A stretch of 12,761 nt of DNA from Candidatus Delongbacteria bacterium. Its GTDB lineage: Bacteria > Delongbacteria > UBA4055. The notes under the pieces are model-generated. The model was not told the origin of the DNA and did no database searches. It saw nothing but the letters and a program-made list of their open reading frames with translations. The stretch lies in the NCBI GenBank assembly GCA_027858795.1, contig JAQICF010000212.1, positions 1-12,761 of the forward strand, read 5' to 3'. Shown here piece after piece: positions 5,374-12,761 of this stretch. Each line of letters opens with the position of its first letter. Positions within the stretch are counted from its first letter, which is position 1. The position numbers and the translations under genes were made by a program.

Positions 5374-7965
5374 ATGAAAAAGAGCATCATTATCACTGCA
5401 TTACTATTCTCTATCGCATTATTTGCAGAGAATATTTTGCATAAAACACTTCCTAACGGAATGGAAGTGATCGTAAAAGAAAATAAAAGTAACACATCTG
5501 TTGGATTTTACTGCTTTGTAAAAACTGGTTCTATCCATGAGCAAGACTATTCAGGAAAAGGATTATCTCATTACCTTGAGCATATAGTATCTGGTGGTTC
5601 AACAGTGAATAACACAGAAACATGGCATGCTGATAAAAGAAAAGAGATCGGAGCAATGACAAATGCCTATACGATATTTGGTGCAACAGTTTATCACATG
5701 CAGGCAGATAAAGAATTTGCTGACACGTCACTGTCATTATTATCTGACAACATAATTAATTGTACTTTCAATGCTGAGGAAGTTACCAGAGAAAAAGATG
5801 TTATTGTAAAAGAATTTGTCATGAGGGTTACTTCTCCAATGGCAAAAGTAAGAAATACAATGAGAGCACACACATTCCTAACATCCAATGTTAAAAACGA
5901 AGTTATAGGTGAAATCGAACTTTTCAAAAACACAACAAGAGAAGAAATGATGGATTACTACAATCGTAGATACATGCCTAACAATATGATTTTTGTAGCT
6001 GTAGGTGATCTTAATCCTGAAGAGACAATGAAAAAAATTGAAGATACTTTCAAAGATTATAAAAGAGGAGTTCTTACACCTATAACTCAACCTATCGAAA
6101 AGATACGTCCAGGTAATATTAAGTATATAGATGAATTTGCAATACAACAACCTAGAGTATATATAACCAAATTAGTTCCATCCTCAGCTACAAAAGATTT
6201 TGCCGCAATTAAAATGGCAGGGCAAATACTATTTGAAAAGAGAAATTCTCCTGTTCAATATAAACTTGTTGAAGAAGAAAAAATCGTAAACTGGGTATAT
6301 GGTTATTTTAACGAAGGTGGATATTTACCTGAAACTATGATTCAGTATATTTTTGAAACTAAAGATACTGGCAATTTAGATAAGGTTGTAAGTAGAATTG
6401 ATGAAATCATTTCTGAAGTAGCTATAAAGGGAATTACTCAAAAGCAGATTAATGAAGTGATCTCAAGAGAAAAGGCTCAAAAAATACTAAATACACCAAC
6501 TGTTGAAGCAGACGCTCAGGAAATTGGATGGAATATGATGGATTATGGAGTCCCCGAAATACATGATATTCGTATGGCTCAATACGAAGCATTAACACCT
6601 GAAGAAGTTACTGAGGCAATTAAAGAATATTATGTACCAAAAAATAGAGTCATATTCTATGCTGTTCCCGAAGGACAAAAAGCTAATTTAAGTAAAGAAA
6701 ATCAAGAGATTGTAAAAACTGAAGTAGAAAAAACAGTAATTAATTCAGATATCACGTTGTTGCACAAGCAAAATACAACTGATCCAATTATTCGAGGAGA
6801 AATATTCCTTCCAATATCATCTGATTATGAAACTTTAGAAAATGTTGGATCTTTCCAATTTTTGATAGATAATATGTTCAGCGGTGGAACAAAAGATTTT
6901 TCTTCTATGGAGCTTACATCTTGGATGGAAGACCATGCAATGTCTTTAAATGCAAAAATATCTCCTGATGGAGTTTATATTAGTTTCAAATGTATAAAAG
7001 AAGATATCGATGAAGTTCTGAACAAACTTTACAGCATAATGAATAAACCTCTCTTTGATGAAAAGGAACTAGCTTTGGCTAAAGAGAGAGAGGATTCATC
7101 ATATAAACGAAGTATCAGCAACCCTGATCATTCTTATAATGAGTTTAGATCATCTATCCTTTACAATGGTCAAAATTCCGGTGTTCCAGCAAAAGAGAAG
7201 AATGATATTATCCAAAACATTTCCAAGGATGACCTAAAAAAGCTTTATAAAACATATTTTAAAGCTGAAAATATAATAGTTACATTTTTCGGTGACATTG
7301 GAAAAGATGATGCTAAGAAATACGCTGAGAAGATTAAGGACAATACTCCGGATGGAAATATCAAAGGAACTAAAATGCCGTTATTTGTACCAAAACTGAA
7401 TGATACATTTGTTGACGAATGTGAATTTGAACAGGTTAACGTTGTTATGAACTTTCAAGCACCATTGCAGGGAGATCCTGATTTTTACCATATGACAGCT
7501 TTGAATCAAGTAATGGCTAATGGTTTTTCCGGAAGATTAATTAAAGCTACCAGAGTTACCAATAATCTTGCATACTCAGCTTATTCATACTACTCCGGGA
7601 CAAAAGACTATGGATTTTATAGAGTAGTTTCTCAGACTTCATTTGGTAAAAAAGATGAGCTTGTAACTGTTCTAAAGCATGAAGTTCAAAGATTAATCGA
7701 CGGTGATATTACTCAGGAAGAGATTAACCTTTCAGTTGAATCTTATGCTAAAATGCTTGATGGATATTTTACTGATGATCAACTCGTTGGTAGAATGACA
7801 ACATATGAATCAAAAGGTTTAGGCTATAATTACTTAAAAGAACAACTTAATTATCTTAGAAAAGTAACACCAGAGCAAATTAAAGCAGTTGCAAATAAGT
7901 ATTTAAAGGATGCTGCTATTATTATTTCTCAACCTTCTGCTGATGTAAAAAGAATTGTGGAATAG
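5374..7965 (+). CDS. Exported M16 (pitrilysin-family) zinc peptidase
   Basis: This 863-residue protein has a signal peptide (KKS, hydrophobic core to about residue 17, cleavage near LFA/EN), so it acts in the periplasm or at the outer membrane. The inverted zinc motif of family M16 is H66-Y-L-E69-H70, with E69 as catalytic base. The third ligand, E147 in EKDVIVKEF, lies 77 residues after H70, as in pitrilysin. The N-terminal half is the active M16 domain plus its partner domain. The second half (about 460-860) repeats the fold without a zinc motif, which is usual for the clamshell pair. The motif is followed by SGGST where many relatives have FKGT. An AAGGAA site lies 3-4 nt before the ATG. 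The gene is monocistronic, with a hairpin upstream and a terminator downstream. Its substrate is unknown; related enzymes degrade peptides. Confidence 0.93.
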   Translation: MKKSIIITALLFSIALFAENILHKTLPNGMEVIVKENKSNTSVGFYCFVKTGSIHEQDYSGKGLSHYLEHIVSGGSTVNNTETWHADKRKEIGAMTNAYTIFGATVYHMQADKEFADTSLSLLSDNIINCTFNAEEVTREKDVIVKEFVMRVTSPMAKVRNTMRAHTFLTSNVKNEVIGEIELFKNTTREEMMDYYNRRYMPNNMIFVAVGDLNPEETMKKIEDTFKDYKRGVLTPITQPIEKIRPGNIKYIDEFAIQQPRVYITKLVPSSATKDFAAIKMAGQILFEKRNSPVQYKLVEEEKIVNWVYGYFNEGGYLPETMIQYIFETKDTGNLDKVVSRIDEIISEVAIKGITQKQINEVISREKAQKILNTPTVEADAQEIGWNMMDYGVPEIHDIRMAQYEALTPEEVTEAIKEYYVPKNRVIFYAVPEGQKANLSKENQEIVKTEVEKTVINSDITLLHKQNTTDPIIRGEIFLPISSDYETLENVGSFQFLIDNMFSGGTKDFSSMELTSWMEDHAMSLNAKISPDGVYISFKCIKEDIDEVLNKLYSIMNKPLFDEKELALAKEREDSSYKRSISNPDHSYNEFRSSILYNGQNSGVPAKEKNDIIQNISKDDLKKLYKTYFKAENIIVTFFGDIGKDDAKKYAEKIKDNTPDGNIKGTKMPLFVPKLNDTFVDECEFEQVNVVMNFQAPLQGDPDFYHMTALNQVMANGFSGRLIKATRVTNNLAYSAYSYYSGTKDYGFYRVVSQTSFGKKDELVTVLKHEVQRLIDGDITQEEINLSVESYAKMLDGYFTDDQLVGRMTTYESKGLGYNYLKEQLNYLRKVTPEQIKAVANKYLKDAAIIISQPSADVKRIVE

Positions 7966-7987
7966 AATTAATATATTTTTAACAAAG

Positions 7988-8022
7988 AAAAAGGGCTATT
8001 CATTTTGAACAGCCCTTTTTTT
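7988..8022 (+). terminator. Rho-independent terminator of the M16 peptidase gene
   Basis: AAAAAGGGCT (7988-7997) is perfectly complementary to AGCCCTTTTT (8011-8020), and the T run continues to 8022. The 13-nt loop can form three further inner pairs (TTC/GAA). It lies 22 nt after the stop codon, and its A-rich left arm would let it work in both directions. Confidence 0.9.
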
Positions 8023-8030
8023 ATTATGTC

Positions 8031-8053
8031 ATTCTTGGACTTGTTCCGAGAAT
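8031..8053. repeat. Dispersed-repeat-like palindrome
   Basis: ATTCTTGGA (8031-8039) pairs with TTCCGAGAAT (the pairing part is 8045-8053) around a CTTGT loop, giving 9 bp with one T-G wobble. The form 'GTCATTCT-GGACTTG-TCC-AGAAT' recalls intergenic palindromic repeats that occur in many copies in various bacterial genomes. Only one copy is in this window, so the dispersed character is inferred from memory. Confidence 0.55.
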
Positions 8054-8067
8054 CTATTTAATTTTAT

Positions 8068-8310
8068 TTACTTACTTACTACACTATTATTCATTTTAAT
8101 TATCTTTGGAATTTCTTTAGTTGCATTCGTTGCTGTAACTTCAAGAACATCACCTACTCCCCTCTCTGCTGACGTCGAAGTTGTAATACTGAAAGATCGT
8201 GATAAAGCCCTATCTTTGGCACTATCATTAATAAATGCTTTTATCTCGGTGGAACTTATTACCATCAAAGTATCACCCATATTGAAAATTCTTAATCCAT
8301 CATTTGAGGG
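8068..8310 (-). pseudogene. Unrecognised coding fragment, probably a gene remnant
   Basis: An open frame on the minus strand runs from just after a stop at 8311-8313 to TAA at 8068-8070. It reads PSNDGLRIFN and then MGDTLMVISSTEIKAFIND, continuing for about 50 more residues. The residue mix looks like a folded protein and not random translation, and the frame continues upstream of its first Met (8280) without a ribosome binding site. That suggests the 3' end of a longer gene. The opening (I-x-x-GD-x-L-x-V-x-S-x-x-E-I-x-x-F) faintly resembles TrkA-C-type domains, which is not enough for a call. It lies beside a truncated cyclase gene in a different frame, so it may be the far side of the same deletion. 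Confidence 0.4.
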
Positions 8311-8330
8311 TTAATACCTTTTTTGTGGTG

Positions 8331-8543
8331 CTATTTCTTAGTTTTTTGATAAAATTTTTCATTCTCAGAACCTTCCTGACCATGCTTCATTAAAGCTTCA
8401 GTTGTACTTGTAAAACCTGATATGTCAACAAACATTGAAAAACAATCAAACGTATCTGTGAATTTATTGTCGATAAAATTTTGAACAATTCTATCAGGAA
8501 CTAAATTTTGCATTAATCTCTCCGAAATTTCAATATTTGTCAT
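8331..8543 (-). pseudogene. Truncated class III nucleotide cyclase domain
   Basis: The 70-residue frame reads VPDRIVQNFIDNKF and then FSMFVDISGFTSTTEAL, followed by G-Q-E-G-S-E. This is the start of a class III adenylate/guanylate cyclase catalytic domain: FVDISGFT carries the first metal-binding Asp, and the E-L-x-x-x-G-x-EG-x-E continuation is typical. After GSE the similarity stops and the frame ends within 14 residues. The second metal Asp and the base-recognition residues are therefore absent and the product cannot be an active cyclase. No good ribosome binding site precedes the ATG. In related bacteria such domains often begin very long regulatory proteins, and this looks like the left-over 5' end of one. 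Confidence 0.7.
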
Positions 8544-8700
8544 ATAAATAGAATTTAATGCTATAAGAGATTAATACGAAAAGTAAAATGATAAAAGAAA
8601 TATATCTAAATAAAAAAAAGGAATAAAATGATAATTCAAATTATAAATTATGAGTGATGTAAAGGAAAGGTAAATAATAAATTATGGCTAGATAATTGAT

Positions 8701-9063
8701 TTAGTGGAATTCTAAACCACCTAGCAATTTTCGAATAGCTACTAAAAAATTCTCGAAATTTTCTGGGAATTGCCCTGATCCGTAAGAATGTAGATTCATT
8801 TTGCCAATTTTAATTTTCACACTCCAATTCTGACCATCGCTACTACTTCTATCAACATATGATTTATTCCATAACCATATCTTAAGCTTGACAGATTCTT
8901 TCCAAAATTTATCCCAATCTTCATCTGCTGGAACTCTAAAAAGTTTTTCTTCTGGTCTGGTTGATTGATATACCAACTTCTTATCTCTAAATAACAATGT
9001 AAATGACCTACCATAAAATGAACTTAATGTTATTCTAAATTCTTCAGGTGATGATAAACTCAT
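8701..9063 (-). CDS. Small cytoplasmic protein of unknown function
   Basis: This is a 120-residue protein with no signal peptide or membrane segment. It is rich in aromatic residues and Lys, with a C-terminal part NWSVKIKIGKMNLHSYGSG followed by PENFENFLVAIRKLLGG. That ending ('W-x-V ... SYGS-x-x-x-PENF-x-x-F-x-x-A-x-x-x-L-x-G') looks like a small conserved family of unknown function, but I cannot name it. The start is supported by AAAGGGA about 7 nt upstream and by a promoter at 9093-9120. It is transcribed divergently from the 9176-9802 gene. No clear terminator follows. Its leader begins with CGTTAGAT, which fits the attC core consensus GTTRRRY, but I found no paired arm. Confidence 0.65.
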   Translation of the reverse strand: MSLSSPEEFRITLSSFYGRSFTLLFRDKKLVYQSTRPEEKLFRVPADEDWDKFWKESVKLKIWLWNKSYVDRSSSDGQNWSVKIKIGKMNLHSYGSGQFPENFENFLVAIRKLLGGLEFH

Positions 9064-9092
9064 TAAATAGTCCCTTTGTATCTAACGCAAAA

Positions 9093-9120
9093 ATTATATA
9101 CCAAAATAAAGAATTTCCAA
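9093..9120 (-). promoter_or_regulatory. Promoter of the small minus-strand gene
   Basis: On the minus strand, TTGGAA (9115-9120) and a perfect TATAAT (9093-9098) are separated by 16 bp. Transcription would begin near 9086-9087, about 20 nt before the ATG at 9063, leaving room for the AAAGGGA ribosome binding site. Both hexamers are close to the sigma-70 consensus. Confidence 0.55.
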
Positions 9121-9175
9121 GTATATTACAATAAAATTGTTTAGATTACGTTTACTTAAGAAAATGGAGTTTATT

Positions 9176-9802
9176 ATGTTAAACAAATATAATTGGATTA
9201 CTATCTTAATATTTATAGGTGGAATTTTATTGTTTGTAGAAGCTCAAAACAATTTTGAAAATCCTCTACCTTCTGATATGGACAATATGCATAAATTCAA
9301 TGAAAATCATCCAAAAGGAGAAGAATTTGAACATGGAAAAAGAAGAGAGTTTCGTAGTAAAAAGATAACTGCAAAACTAGAAAAAAGAATAAATGAGGTA
9401 TTAAGAGATCACTTTCCCGAATTTCATAATAAAGCTATTAAACTAAAAAAAGAACATCCCAGTATATATCGTGGATTATTAAGAAAGTTAAAAAAACATA
9501 TCAGAAGAACAAAGGAACCTAAAGAAGAAAAAATAGAGCTTGTTTCAATGATATTTGAAGAAGCAGAAGTTGATATATTATTATCCAAATTCAAAAATTC
9601 TAAGAACAAAAATGAAAAAGCTGAATTAAAGGCTAAAATAAGAGAAAAATTATCTAAAGGTTTTGATAAAAGAGAAAATATCCAAAAAAAAGTAATCTCA
9701 AGGATTGAAAAAAATATTGAGAAGAAAAAGAAAAACCATCAAGACCGTATTTTAAACAAGGAAAAACTTATTAACAAAAACTTGGAAAAGTTATTGAAAT
9801 AA
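9176..9802 (+). CDS. Exported Lys/Glu-rich helical protein of unknown function
   Basis: An upstream in-frame ATG exists at 9137. The start at 9176 is preferred because GGAG lies 6 nt before it and because the product (208 residues) then begins with a normal signal peptide: LNKYNW, the hydrophobic ITILIFIGGILLF, and likely cleavage after VEA (VEA/QN). The mature protein is strongly basic and extremely rich in Lys and Glu. Almost all of it is predicted helical or coiled-coil by pattern, with KLKKEHP, LLRKLKKHIRR and a KKKKNHQ stretch near the end. No cysteine or enzymatic motif is seen. It vaguely recalls small periplasmic helical proteins of the Spy/CpxP kind, but lacks their LTxxQ motif. The ABC ATPase gene starts 4 nt after its stop, so the two form a unit. 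Confidence 0.7.
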   Translation: MLNKYNWITILIFIGGILLFVEAQNNFENPLPSDMDNMHKFNENHPKGEEFEHGKRREFRSKKITAKLEKRINEVLRDHFPEFHNKAIKLKKEHPSIYRGLLRKLKKHIRRTKEPKEEKIELVSMIFEEAEVDILLSKFKNSKNKNEKAELKAKIREKLSKGFDKRENIQKKVISRIEKNIEKKKKNHQDRILNKEKLINKNLEKLLK

Positions 9803-9805
9803 ATT

Positions 9806-10507
9806 ATGATAAAGATTAACAACCTATCCCTTTCTCTTTCAGGAAGAGATATCTTAAAAAATATTAACTTTAATCTCGATGAAAATAAATCTTTAGTTAT
9901 TTCAGGTACCAGTGGATCCGGAAAAACAAAATTATTGGAAACTATAGCAGGATTCGAAAAATCTTACAACGGTGAGATCGTTATCAACGGAAAACCTATT
10001 ATAGAATTCGGTAATGAATTATATAATACTTTAGGCTACATTGGTAATTTCCGGGTTGAAAACAACTTTTCTGAAAATATTATCTATGACCTTGTTTTTG
10101 GTCTGGAACTACAAAATGTCTCAAACTCTGAGATAAAGAAAAAATTAGATAACCTGATAAAAGATTTTAGATTGGATAAACTTTTAAAAACTGAATCTAA
10201 AAATTTGTCCGGTGGAGAAAAACAGCTAGTCAATATTTGTTCAACTATCATCAAGGAACCTAAAATTTTGTTGATGGATGACTCTATGACTATGATTGAT
10301 GGTGATAAAAAGAAAATTCTTTTAGATAAATTGATACGCTCGAAAAAACATACTGTTGTTATGATTACCCAAGAAGTTGATGTTTTCTCAGATTTTGACA
10401 AAATTTTATTCCTAGATAAAGGTGAAATCTATTATTTTGGAGATACGTCTTCATTCATGAATAATCATCAAATGAAGTTGATTGAAAATGGAATAATCGC
10501 AAAATAA
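9806..10507 (+). CDS. ABC-type ATPase subunit with altered catalytic residues
   Basis: This 233-residue ABC nucleotide-binding domain is cytoplasmic. Walker A is GTSGSGKT (34-41), the signature is LSGGEKQ (134-140), and the segment NFSENIIYDLVFGLEL (87-102) resembles the 'DVAFGLEN' region of ECF-transporter (EcfA/CbiO) ATPases. Three catalytic positions differ from the norm: the Q-loop Gln aligns with N81; Walker B reads ILLMD158-D159-S, so the catalytic Glu is Asp; and the H-loop His is Gln (ITQ189E). ATP binding is likely, but hydrolysis may be weak or need a partner subunit. No permease (T or S component) gene is adjacent; the only partner in the unit is the exported basic protein upstream, 3 nt away. 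I see no strong ribosome binding site, so translation may be coupled. Confidence 0.85.
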   Translation: MIKINNLSLSLSGRDILKNINFNLDENKSLVISGTSGSGKTKLLETIAGFEKSYNGEIVINGKPIIEFGNELYNTLGYIGNFRVENNFSENIIYDLVFGLELQNVSNSEIKKKLDNLIKDFRLDKLLKTESKNLSGGEKQLVNICSTIIKEPKILLMDDSMTMIDGDKKKILLDKLIRSKKHTVVMITQEVDVFSDFDKILFLDKGEIYYFGDTSSFMNNHQMKLIENGIIAK

Positions 10508-10551
10508 TTCTTTATTCCCAGGATTTTGACAAAACTATCTAAAAAAACATC

Positions 10552-10580
10552 TTGATTTAGTCCATAAAAAACTTTAATAT
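10552..10580 (+). promoter_or_regulatory. Candidate promoter of the oxoacid oxidoreductase operon
   Basis: TTGATT (10552-10557) and TAATAT (10575-10580) are spaced by 17 bp upstream of the first gene of the operon. The -10 matches only four of six consensus positions. TATCTC/GAGATA (about 10582-10599) forms a small hairpin just downstream, around the expected start. A perfect TTGACA at 10526-10531 has no -10 at the right spacing. Confidence 0.3.
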
Positions 10581-10637
10581 CTTATCTCTGATAACGAGAT
10601 ATACTATTATTAACATAACAAGATTTCCGGAGGAAAT

Positions 10638-10859
10638 ATGGCAATCAAAGGATTTATTGAAGTTGACATACAAAAGTGTAAGGGATGTCAACTGTGTGCA
10701 ACTGTGTGCCCTGTCCAAGCAATTGGATATTCTGAGAAAACGAATGACAAAGGTTATTACTTTGCAATCATGGTAAATGAAAATTGTATTGGTTGTGCAA
10801 ATTGTGCAATTATGTGTCCAGACAGTGTAATCACTGCTTTTAGAGCAGCTAAAAAATAA
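10638..10859 (+). CDS. 2-oxoacid:ferredoxin oxidoreductase, ferredoxin-like delta subunit
   Basis: This 73-residue protein with two 4Fe-4S clusters has C14-x-x-C17-x-x-C20-x-x-x-C24-P and C50-x-x-C53-x-x-C56-x-x-x-C60-P. As the delta subunit it would carry electrons from the TPP site of the beta subunit to free ferredoxin. Its size and position immediately before the alpha and beta genes match the KorD/VorD-type arrangement. GGAGG (10629-10633) lies 4 nt before the ATG. All eight cluster cysteines are intact, and no additional cluster domain is present. Confidence 0.9.
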   Translation: MAIKGFIEVDIQKCKGCQLCATVCPVQAIGYSEKTNDKGYYFAIMVNENCIGCANCAIMCPDSVITAFRAAKK

Positions 10860-10889
10860 TTATTAATAAAAATAGATTGGAGGTCAAAA

Positions 10890-11951
10890 TTGGCTGAAAA
10901 ATATTTGATGAAGGGTAATGAGGCTCTTGCGGAAGCAGCAATTAGAGCCGGAATTGACGGATACTTTGGTTATCCTATTACTCCTCAGAGTGAAGTATTA
11001 GAGTACTTCTCAAAGTGGCTGCCTCGTAAAGGTATAGCTTATGTTCAAGCAGAGAGTGAAGTATCTGCAATCAATATGGTATATGGTGCAGGAGCTTGTG
11101 GTAAAAGAGCAATGACATCTACATCATCACCTGGATATTCTTTAATGCAGGAAGGCGTCTCATATATCGCATGTGCGCAGATTCCATGTGTTTTAGTAAA
11201 TGTTCAAAGAGGTGGACCGGGGCTTGGAACTATCCAACCTGGTCAAGGTGACTATTTTCAAGCTGTAAAAGGTGGTGGGCACGGAGATTACCGTCTTATC
11301 GTACTTACTCCTAATTCAGTTCAAGAAACTGCAGATATGGTTTACAAAGCTTTTGATCTTTCTGAAAAATACTTAAATCCTGTGCTTATTCTTTCTGATG
11401 GAGCATTGGGTCAAATGATGGAAACTGTAGTATTTAAGGAAGATTATGTAAGACCTGCTTTTGATACAAGCTGGGCTACTAATGGAGAATTGACAAATAG
11501 AGGAATGAATACTGTAACTTCTTTATTTATCGAACCAGAGGATATGGAAAGAAAAAACAATGAACTTCAAGCTAAATATAAAATCATCGAAGAGAATGAA
11601 GTTGATTACGAACTTTACAACATGGATGACGCTGAGATTGGATTTATCGCTTACGGCTTATCTTCAAGAATCGTTAAGAAAGCTGTTGATATTGCAAGAA
11701 AGCAGGGAATAAAAGTTGGGTTGATCAGACCTAAAACTGTATGGCCTTTCCCAAAAGATATTATCAAAAAATACTCTAAACAAGTGAAAGCGTATCTTTC
11801 TATAGAAATGAGTGTTGGACAGATGATCGAAGATGTAAAACTTGCTGTTGAGTGTAAGATACCTGTTGAACATTATGGAAAAACAGGTGGTATCGTTCTT
11901 TCTACAGATGAGATCGTTGAAAAAGCAAAAAATATGATAAACAAATATTAA
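10890..11951 (+). CDS. vorB: 2-oxoacid:ferredoxin oxidoreductase alpha subunit, VorB type
   Basis: This 353-residue cytoplasmic subunit matches the VorB form (3-methyl-2-oxobutanoate:ferredoxin oxidoreductase) in length and motifs. They are MKGNEALAEAAIRAG at the start, GYPITPQSE at 27-35, the segment STSSPGYSLMQEGVSY, and VQRGGPGLGT in the pyrimidine-binding domain, followed by a transketolase-C-like domain (about 235-350). With the beta subunit it converts branched-chain 2-oxoacids plus CoA to acyl-CoA and CO2; the real substrate may be another 2-oxoacid. The start is TTG: GGAGG (10879-10883) lies 6 nt upstream and the sequence begins at the expected residue, whereas the next ATG (10908) would cut into the conserved N-terminus. 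The gap to the delta gene is 30 nt. Confidence 0.92.
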   Translation: MAEKYLMKGNEALAEAAIRAGIDGYFGYPITPQSEVLEYFSKWLPRKGIAYVQAESEVSAINMVYGAGACGKRAMTSTSSPGYSLMQEGVSYIACAQIPCVLVNVQRGGPGLGTIQPGQGDYFQAVKGGGHGDYRLIVLTPNSVQETADMVYKAFDLSEKYLNPVLILSDGALGQMMETVVFKEDYVRPAFDTSWATNGELTNRGMNTVTSLFIEPEDMERKNNELQAKYKIIEENEVDYELYNMDDAEIGFIAYGLSSRIVKKAVDIARKQGIKVGLIRPKTVWPFPKDIIKKYSKQVKAYLSIEMSVGQMIEDVKLAVECKIPVEHYGKTGGIVLSTDEIVEKAKNMINKY

Positions 11952-11967
11952 ACAGGAGCAGTAAACA

Positions 11968-12744
11968 ATGGCTGAGAAAATTACAAAAAACGGTCAGGAA
12001 TTTGATGTAGTTTGGCAAAAACCAAACCTTCAGAAAAATGACATGCATTACTGCCCGGGTTGTGCTCATGGTACTCTTGAAAAAATGCTTCAAGAAGTAA
12101 TTGATGAAAAAGGTATTCAAAACCGGATTATCGGAGTATCTCCCGTAGGATGTGCAGTGTTTGCTTATGATTATATGAATTGCGATATGCAGGAAGCTGC
12201 TCACGGTAGAGCTTGCGCATTAGCAACAGGAATTAAAAGAGTATTACCGAATCACGCAGTTTTCACTATTCAGGGAGACGGAGACCTAGCTTCTATTGGT
12301 ATCGCTGAAACTCTTCATGCTTGTAATAGAGGCGAAAGTATTTTGATTCTTTTTTATAACAATGCAATATATGGTATGACAGGTGGTCAAATGGCACCTA
12401 CTACTTTACCCGGACAGGTTACAGCATCATCACCGGATGGTAGAGATGTTAAAACAACAGGAATGCCTTTAAAAGTTGCAGATATTGTCAAAACTTTTGA
12501 TGGAACTTGCTATGTTACAAGACAATCTGCAAATAATGCTATAAATGTAAGAAAACTTAAGAAAGCTATCGAGAAAGGTGTAGAGAATTCACTTAACGAT
12601 AGAGGAACTTCTTTCATAGAGGTTGTTGGTAACTGTCCATCCGGATGGAAAATGACACCTGTTGATTCTTATAAATGGTGGGAAGAGAACATGTTGAAGT
12701 ACTATCCACTTGGTGATCTTAAAACTGAAGGAGGGCTTAAATAA
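11968..12744 (+). CDS. 2-oxoacid:ferredoxin oxidoreductase beta subunit, TPP-binding
   Basis: This 258-residue catalytic subunit binds thiamine pyrophosphate. It shows the N-terminal C29-P-G-C32 motif, HGR (79-81) as usual before the cofactor domain, and the TPP/Mg motif G103-D-G-D106 with N131-N132 after about 25 residues, followed by IYGMTGGQMAPTT. The 250-260 residue length without a long C-terminal extension fits the Vor/Kor type and not the longer pyruvate oxidoreductase beta. CAGGAG lies 9 nt before the ATG, and the alpha stop is 16 nt upstream. The last base of its stop codon is the first base of the next gene's ATG (TAATG), so the gamma subunit is translationally coupled. Confidence 0.93.
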   Translation: MAEKITKNGQEFDVVWQKPNLQKNDMHYCPGCAHGTLEKMLQEVIDEKGIQNRIIGVSPVGCAVFAYDYMNCDMQEAAHGRACALATGIKRVLPNHAVFTIQGDGDLASIGIAETLHACNRGESILILFYNNAIYGMTGGQMAPTTLPGQVTASSPDGRDVKTTGMPLKVADIVKTFDGTCYVTRQSANNAINVRKLKKAIEKGVENSLNDRGTSFIEVVGNCPSGWKMTPVDSYKWWEENMLKYYPLGDLKTEGGLK

Positions 12745-12761
12745 TGTTACAAGAAGTTATG
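12744..12761 (+). CDS. Start of the 2-oxoacid oxidoreductase gamma subunit gene (partial)
   Basis: The ATG overlaps the TAA stop of the beta gene by one base and is preceded by GGAGG (12730-12734). Only six codons (MLQEVM) are inside the window. The gamma subunit of this enzyme family commonly follows beta and starts with a short sequence before a GxGGQG motif, so position and ribosome binding site carry the call. Confidence 0.7.

Noticed and set aside
5374..7965. Broken or inactive M16 peptidase because the segment after the zinc motif is unusual
   Set aside because: HYLEH and the third ligand E147 are intact at the right spacing, and the lack of a zinc motif in the second half is normal for the family.
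8628..8657. Nine-codon frame (ATG to TGA) after an AAAAGGA sequence
   Set aside because: The site arises in a poly-A tract and the peptide is low complexity; nothing downstream suggests a leader role.
9137..9175. Upstream in-frame start extending the Lys-rich exported protein by 13 residues
   Set aside because: There is no ribosome binding site at 9137. The start at 9176 has GGAG at good spacing and gives a standard signal peptide.
1..12761. CRISPR array, insertion sequence, tRNA or rRNA gene
   Set aside because: I saw no regularly spaced direct repeats, no transposase-like frame and no cloverleaf or rRNA-like segment on either strand.

Overview
The window is AT-rich (roughly one third G+C by eye) bacterial DNA with clear Shine-Dalgarno sites (GGAGG, AAGGAG) before most genes. 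It carries an anaerobe-type ferredoxin-dependent 2-oxoacid oxidoreductase operon and several Sec-exported proteins, one of them a protease ending in Ig-like, MAM-like and fibronectin type III domains. That mix fits an anaerobic or fermentative Gram-negative of the FCB group, such as a Cloacimonadota- or Delongbacteria-like lineage. The placement is an inference from gene content and no marker gene confirms it.

Region 1 (1-5141) looks like accessory, possibly mobile DNA. A SagB-type nitroreductase gene (39-812) sits exactly between two 25-bp inverted repeats (3-27 and 810-834, 22/25 matching). It is followed by a 71-bp imperfect palindrome (829-899) whose layout resembles an integron attC site: complementary core arms GCTAAC/GTTAGC, an asymmetric unpaired spacer, a second 8-bp stem and a variable centre. 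A second palindrome with the same layout but different core arms lies at 5026-5105. Between the two are a structured-RNA or attenuator-like hairpin with a run of T (1159-1241), a GIY-YIG-like small protein, a hexapeptide mini-ORF behind a full-consensus Shine-Dalgarno, an exported protein of unknown function, and a translationally coupled matrixin-like metalloprotease. This block also has matching inverted repeats at its ends (905-914 with 5011-5020, and a perfect 16-mer at 927-942 with 4978-4993). The repeat-plus-palindrome framing is the most unusual thing in the window.

Region 2 (5142-8053) contains further small hairpins, one large exported M16 zinc peptidase (5374-7965), its rho-independent terminator and a dispersed-repeat-like palindrome.

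Region 3 (8054-9175) is degraded or low-density DNA on the minus strand: a fragment with no recognised family, the truncated start of a class III nucleotide cyclase domain, and a small intact gene of unknown function with a good promoter.

Region 4 (9176-10507) is a two-gene unit: a very basic, Lys/Glu-rich exported protein and an ABC ATPase whose Q-loop, Walker B and H-loop residues are all altered.

Region 5 (10638 to the end) is a housekeeping operon for a 2-oxoacid:ferredoxin oxidoreductase in the order delta (ferredoxin), alpha (VorB-type), beta (TPP-binding), gamma (only the first codons are present). These subunits would oxidatively decarboxylate branched-chain or other 2-oxoacids to acyl-CoA and pass the electrons to ferredoxin.
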